NCBI RefSeq assembly: GCF_023515955.1
Contig: NZ_CP097322.1
Span: 4,512,501-4,576,500 of the forward strand
Length of the DNA: 64,000 nucleotides
From: Streptomyces sp. RerS4
GTDB lineage: Bacteria > Actinomycetota > Actinomycetes > Streptomycetales > Streptomycetaceae
Direction of reading: 5' to 3'
The notes below the pieces were generated by a model that ran no database searches, was not told the origin of the DNA, and saw nothing but the letters and a program-made list of their open reading frames with translations. Position 1 is the first letter of the stretch, and each line of letters starts with the position of its first letter. This document shows, piece by piece, positions 60,328 through 64,000 of the stretch. Made by a program: the position numbers and the translations under genes.

Positions 60328-60399
60328 ACTTACTTGACGCCCGGCTAGTGACGGGTCTACCTTCCCCAGTGTAGTGAACTAGCCGGGCGGCAAGTAAGT
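60328..60399. promoter_or_regulatory. Inverted pair of 22-bp elements between TetR and MFS genes
   Basis: 60328-60349 (starting ACTTACTTGACG, ending CGGCTAGT) and 60378-60399 (starting ACTAGCCGGGCG, ending AGTAAGT) are inverted repeats with 21/22 matches. Each half is itself an imperfect dyad, ACT-W-GCCG-CGGC-W-AGT. It fits two TetR operators, one for each divergent promoter. Confidence 0.8.
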
Positions 60400-60441
60400 G
60401 CCCGGCCGGGACGAGGAAGCGCTGGTGTCAGGGGAGTGGAA

Positions 60442-62034
60442 ATGACCGAGACAGTCAAGCCGACGGGGGAAGCCGAGGAGGTGAAGCCGCGCAGCGTCCG
60501 CGTCGTCCTCATGGCCCTGATGATCGCGATGCTGCTGGCCATGCTCGACAACATGATCATCGGTACGGCGATGCCGACCATCGTCGGTGAGCTGGGCGGC
60601 CTGGAGCACCTCTCCTGGGTGGTCACCGCCTACACCCTCGCCACCGCCGCCTCCACCCCCATCTGGGGCAAGATCGGCGACCTGTACGGGCGGAAGGGTT
60701 CCTTCCTCACCTCCATCGTCATCTTCCTGATCGGCTCCGCCCTCAGCGGCATGGCCCAGGACATGGGTCAGCTCATCGGCTTCCGCGCCATCCAGGGCCT
60801 CGGCGCCGGCGGCCTCATGGTCGGCGTCATGGCGATCATCGGCGACCTGATCCCGCCCCGCGAGCGCGGCAGGTACCAGGGCATGATGGCCGGCGTGATG
60901 GCCCTCGCCATGATCGGCGGCCCGCTCGTCGGCGGCACCATCACCGACCACGCCGGCTGGCGCTGGTCCTTCTACATCAACCTCCCGCTCGGCGCCGTGG
61001 CGCTCGCGATGGTCTCCGCCGTCCTCCACCTGCCCAAGAAGGCGGACGGAGTGCGCCCGAAGATCGACTACGTGGGCGCGGTGCTGCTGACCATCGCCAT
61101 CACCTCCACCGTGCTCGTCACCACCTGGGGCGGCACCGAGTACGCCTGGGGCTCCGCCGAGATCATCGGCCTGATCGTCGTCGGCGTCGTCTCCCTCGCC
61201 GCCTTCCTCTACGCCGAGACCAAGGCCGCCGAGCCGGTCATGCCGCTGCACATCTTCCGCAGCCGCAACTTCACCCTCATGTCCGTGATCGGCTTCCTCG
61301 TCGGTTTCGCCATGTTCGGCGGCGTGCTCTACCTCCCGCTGTTCCAGCAGTCCGTCCAGGGCGCCTCCGCCACCAACTCCGGTCTGCTGCTCCTGCCGAT
61401 GCTGCTCTCGATGATGGTCGTCTCGCTCGTCGCGGGTCGGATCACCACCAACAGCGGCAAGTACAAGATGTTCCCGATCATGGGTGGCGCGCTCGTGGTC
61501 GTCGGCATGTTCCTGCTCGCGACCATGGACACCGGCACCTCCCGCCTGATGTCCGGCGTGTACATGGCCGTCCTCGGCGCCGGCCTGGGCTTCCTGATGC
61601 AGATCACCATGCTGGTCGCGCAGAACAGCGTCGAGATGAAGGACATGGGTGTCGCCTCCTCCTCGGCCACCCTCTTCCGCACCCTCGGCGGCTCCTTCGG
61701 TGTGGCCCTGATGGGCTCGCTCTTCACCAGCCGGGTCACGGACACCATGTCCGAGCGGCTCGGCCCGGACGCCGCGAACGCCGCCGGCGCCGCCCAGCTC
61801 GACGCGGCGAGCCTGGCGAAGCTGCCCGAGCACGTGCGTGACGCCTACCAGCACGCGGTGGCCTCCGGCACGCACTCCGCGTTCCTCCTCGGCGCGGCCA
61901 TCGCCGTACTGGGCTTCCTGGCGGCCTGGTTCGTCAAGGAGGTCCCGCTGCGGGGCGCGGGTCCGACCACGCAGGCCGGCGACGGCGAGCAGGCCAAGGC
62001 CGCGCCCGCTCCGCAGGACTCCCTCGCGCACTGA
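60442..62034 (+). CDS. DHA2 family MFS drug exporter (EmrB/QacA-like, 14 TM)
   Basis: 530 residues from ATG 60442 (GGGGAG 6 bases upstream). Motif A LYGRKGSFL, motif C-type MALAMIGGPLVGGTITDHAG, N-terminal MLLAMLDNMIIGTAMPTIVG, and 14 hydrophobic helices. Proton-coupled export of drugs or metabolites. Under the divergent TetR. The C-terminal tail is Ala/Gln-rich. The helices and the antiporter motifs are complete. Confidence 0.93.
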   Translation: MTETVKPTGEAEEVKPRSVRVVLMALMIAMLLAMLDNMIIGTAMPTIVGELGGLEHLSWVVTAYTLATAASTPIWGKIGDLYGRKGSFLTSIVIFLIGSALSGMAQDMGQLIGFRAIQGLGAGGLMVGVMAIIGDLIPPRERGRYQGMMAGVMALAMIGGPLVGGTITDHAGWRWSFYINLPLGAVALAMVSAVLHLPKKADGVRPKIDYVGAVLLTIAITSTVLVTTWGGTEYAWGSAEIIGLIVVGVVSLAAFLYAETKAAEPVMPLHIFRSRNFTLMSVIGFLVGFAMFGGVLYLPLFQQSVQGASATNSGLLLLPMLLSMMVVSLVAGRITTNSGKYKMFPIMGGALVVVGMFLLATMDTGTSRLMSGVYMAVLGAGLGFLMQITMLVAQNSVEMKDMGVASSSATLFRTLGGSFGVALMGSLFTSRVTDTMSERLGPDAANAAGAAQLDAASLAKLPEHVRDAYQHAVASGTHSAFLLGAAIAVLGFLAAWFVKEVPLRGAGPTTQAGDGEQAKAAPAPQDSLAH

Positions 62035-62058
62035 GCCGAGGCCGAGGCCGAGGCCGAA
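62035..62058 (+). repeat. Hexanucleotide tandem repeat after the MFS gene
   Basis: GCCGAG is repeated three times and a fourth copy reads GCCGAA, directly after the TGA stop codon (which ends at 62034). Confidence 0.75.
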
Positions 62059-62074
62059 GTCACGCGGTACATGA

Positions 62075-62112
62075 GGCGGTTGCCGCCCGGGTCTCCCCGG
62101 GCGGCAACCGCC
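62075..62112 (+). terminator. Strong 17-bp hairpin terminator
   Basis: GGCGGTTGCCGCCCGGG (62075-62091) pairs perfectly with CCCGGGCGGCAACCGCC (62096-62112) around a TCTC loop, then TTCTTCG. It ends the exporter transcript. Confidence 0.9.
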
Positions 62113-62263
62113 TTCTTCGCGTGTGACGCATGGGTCAACAGTGCCCATGAAGGACTAAAGTCCCTATTACCTGTAATTTATGGGGCAATTAAGGGGAACC
62201 CCTCCACAAAACAAGGCGTCATGACCCACGAGACCCTTTCAAGGGCGGATGGGGAGTGGACAC

Positions 62264-63085
62264 ATGACGCCTACGCGCAACCACAGCGGCCTCCGGGCCC
62301 GAATAGCCGTCGGAGCCTCGGCCGTCGCCGTCGCCGCGACCATATGGGGGGTCACCACCCTGGTCTCCGTGGACGATCAACCCACCGCCCCGCCCGGCAA
62401 CGCACGCCCGAGGGGTACGGACGACCGCGCGGCCACCCCCTCCGTGACCCCCTCCACCGGCGTACCCGACACCATCGCCCACGCCTCGGAAGCCGGCGGC
62501 AACGCCGTCAACATCACCATCGACGACGGCCCCGACCCCCGCTGGACCCCGCAGGTGCTGGACGTCCTGGCCCGGCACGACGTCAAGGCCGTCTTCTGCA
62601 TGATCGGCCCGCAGGCCAAGGCCCACCCCGACCTGGTCAAGAAGGTCGTCGCCGCGGGTCACCGGCTCTGCGACCACACCATGAGCCACGACACCGGCAT
62701 GGACAAAAAGCCCGTCGCCTACCAGCAGGCGCAGATCCTCGACGCGCGCGAGCTCATCGAGGAGGCCGCCGGCCGCGGCGCGAAGGTCGAGTACTACCGT
62801 GCCCCCGGCGGAGCCTTCACCCCCGAGAGCCGCCGACTCGCCGCCGAGGCGGGGATGCGCCCGCTCGGCTGGAACGTCGACACGAAGGACTTCGCCAAGC
62901 CCGGCGCCGCCGCCATCGTGGACACCGTCAAGCGCGAGATCGGCAACGGCCCCACCGTGCTCTTCCACGACGGCGGCGGCGACCGGCGGCAGACCGTCGC
63001 CGCCCTCGACCAGGTGCTGACCTGGCTGAAGGAACAGGGCCGCCCCACCGGCTTCCCGGTCCGCACCGCAGCCGAATCCCCCTGA
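62264..63085 (+). CDS. Polysaccharide deacetylase (NodB homology domain)
   Basis: 273 residues from ATG 62264 (GGGGAG upstream). An N-terminal membrane anchor or signal (about 12-34) is followed by a CE4/NodB domain. Motif 1 TIDDGPD with D87-D88, motif 2 HTMSH with H138 and H142, motif 3 YRAPGGAFTPES, motif 4 NVDTKDFAKPG, motif 5 VLFHDGGGD. It removes N-acetyl groups from peptidoglycan, chitin oligomers or related glycans; substrate not certain. The 151-bp region before it is AT-richer, with a probable promoter. Confidence 0.9.
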   Translation: MTPTRNHSGLRARIAVGASAVAVAATIWGVTTLVSVDDQPTAPPGNARPRGTDDRAATPSVTPSTGVPDTIAHASEAGGNAVNITIDDGPDPRWTPQVLDVLARHDVKAVFCMIGPQAKAHPDLVKKVVAAGHRLCDHTMSHDTGMDKKPVAYQQAQILDARELIEEAAGRGAKVEYYRAPGGAFTPESRRLAAEAGMRPLGWNVDTKDFAKPGAAAIVDTVKREIGNGPTVLFHDGGGDRRQTVAALDQVLTWLKEQGRPTGFPVRTAAESP

Positions 63086-63198
63086 CACGCCGCCCGCCGG
63101 CGAACGGGTGACGGTCGCCCCCCGGGCCCCGCCCGGGGTGTTCCCTGGTCGCGCACGAAGCACCGTACGCATCAGCACTCACCCGACCCGGAGATCCC

Positions 63199-63522
63199 GT
63201 GATCCAGGCGAACCGCCTCAGCGACCCGACCGTCCGCGCCTTCGTCACCGCCGTCAACGCGGGCGACCAGCAGGCCTTCCAGGCGCTCCTGGCCCCCGGC
63301 GCGACCATGTCCGACGACGGCTCCGACCGGGACATCGCCGATTGGAGCGAACGCGAGATCTTCTCCTCCGGGGGCCGGATGGACGTCGAGTCCGAGGCCG
63401 ACGGCGGCCGTTCCCTGATCGTGGACTACCGCAACGACACCTGGGGCGCGATGCGCACCGCCTGGCGCTTCGAGGTCACCGGCGACGGCCGCGTCAGCCG
63501 CTTCGAGACCGGCCAGGCCTGA
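63199..63522 (+). CDS. SnoaL/NTF2-like small protein
   Basis: 107 residues from GTG 63199. VRAFVTAVNAGDQQAFQALL, ATMSDDGSDRDIADWSEREI and TAWRFEVTGDGRVSRFETGQ form a SnoaL-like fold used for ketosteroid-isomerase-like or binding functions. Monocistronic, function unknown. Confidence 0.8.
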   Translation: MIQANRLSDPTVRAFVTAVNAGDQQAFQALLAPGATMSDDGSDRDIADWSEREIFSSGGRMDVESEADGGRSLIVDYRNDTWGAMRTAWRFEVTGDGRVSRFETGQA

Positions 63523-63543
63523 GAAGCCCGACCGCCCCGAGGC

Positions 63544-64000
63544 TCACAGCGCCCGCGCCACCTTCAGCACCGCCGCCGTCAACCGGTCGTTCTCCGGGGC
63601 CATCCCGCCCGGGAAGCCGAAGCGGCGGCGCGTGTACCCGTACGCGATCCCCGTGACCGGGTCGGCGAAGCCCTGTCCGCCCGACGCGCCCTGGTGCCCG
63701 AAGGCCTGCGGACCGACGGCGGGCTGCCGCTCGAAGCCCAGCCCGAAGTGGTCCGGGGTCGCCGTGACCACGTCCACGTCCGGCGTGTGCGGACGGGCCA
63801 CCTCCGCCACCATGTCCGGCTTCAGCAGCGGAGCCCGGCCGCCCACCCCGCCGACGGCCGCCGCGAACAGGGCCGCCACACCGCGCGCCGTGCCGATGCC
63901 GCCCGCCGAAGCGGGGCCGAGGGCACGCGTCTTCGGGTGGTTGGCGTAGGCCACCATGTCCATCGGCGGCTCCCGGTGCGCGTTGAAGGCGACCTTCATC
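63544..64000 (-). CDS. Beta-lactamase-family serine hydrolase, C-terminal part (5' end outside window)
   Basis: About 152 residues of a class C beta-lactamase-like hydrolase. RALGPASAGGIGTARGVAAL and FGLGFERQPAVGPQAFGHQG, then ASGGQGFADPVTGIAYGYTR match the late region of these enzymes, where H-x-G replaces the KTG box. The SxxK nucleophile and start lie beyond 64000. Such enzymes are usually esterases or peptidases. Confidence 0.8.
   Translation of the reverse strand, partial: MKVAFNAHREPPMDMVAYANHPKTRALGPASAGGIGTARGVAALFAAAVGGVGGRAPLLKPDMVAEVARPHTPDVDVVTATPDHFGLGFERQPAVGPQAFGHQGASGGQGFADPVTGIAYGYTRRRFGFPGGMAPENDRLTAAVLKVARAL

Overview
The window is a high-GC actinobacterial chromosome segment, almost certainly Streptomyces. 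Reasons: mycothiol chemistry (mca), GTP-type PEP carboxykinase, a GH18 chitinase with a DasR-type box upstream, Streptomyces-type secreted enzymes, GTG/TTG starts, strong third-position GC bias, and many TetR/LysR/IclR regulators. The left half looks like conserved chromosomal core (ilvA end, greA, DUF4307, mca, pck). The right half mixes core with accessory cassettes, including two insertion-sequence remnants near 56.3 and 57.9 kb.

Layout: 0-6 kb, ilvA C-terminus, a DrrAB-type ABC exporter, greA, a tandem-repeat exported-type protein, a DUF4307 protein, mca and a small membrane protein. 6-14 kb, a frame-disrupted NB-ARC/TPR regulator, a DUF4344 lipoprotein, a DinB-like protein, a deleted Uma2 gene and a DUF255 thioredoxin-domain protein. 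14-21 kb, a four-gene cluster (two GT2 enzymes, one GT39-like enzyme, a copper-radical oxidase) predicted to build and oxidise a surface glycan. 21-24 kb, hemolysin III and pck. 23.8-28.5 kb, a translationally coupled four-gene operon: binding protein, TelA, binding protein plus VWA, membrane protein. 28.5-37.4 kb, mostly single genes: aminotransferase, macro domain, TetR/DUF4386 pair with two operators, LysR, a frameshifted streptogrisin-like protease, YdcF. 37.4-41.6 kb, D-aminoacylase and a PLP deaminase divergent from IclR-RidA. 41.7-45 kb, an M14 carboxypeptidase and the chitinase. 45.2-55.2 kb, a complete-looking Tad/Flp pilus locus lacking a prepilin peptidase gene, with an orphan response regulator, a lipoprotein and an OmpA-domain protein. 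55-64 kb, TetR-controlled single-target units, IS remnants, an SGNH hydrolase, a DHA2 exporter, a NodB deacetylase and part of a beta-lactamase-like gene.

Functional themes: surface polysaccharide and chitin or peptide turnover (GT cluster, radical oxidase, chitinase, protease, carboxypeptidase, deacetylase); adhesion by Tad pili; D-amino acid catabolism with RidA clean-up; and four TetR genes with visible palindromic operators at their own promoters.

Limits: three genes (about 8.1, 29.22 and 35.14 kb) change frame at GC-rich runs while both halves stay family-like. That could be sequencing error or real decay and cannot be told from this sequence alone. No tRNA, rRNA, CRISPR array or intact mobile element was seen.
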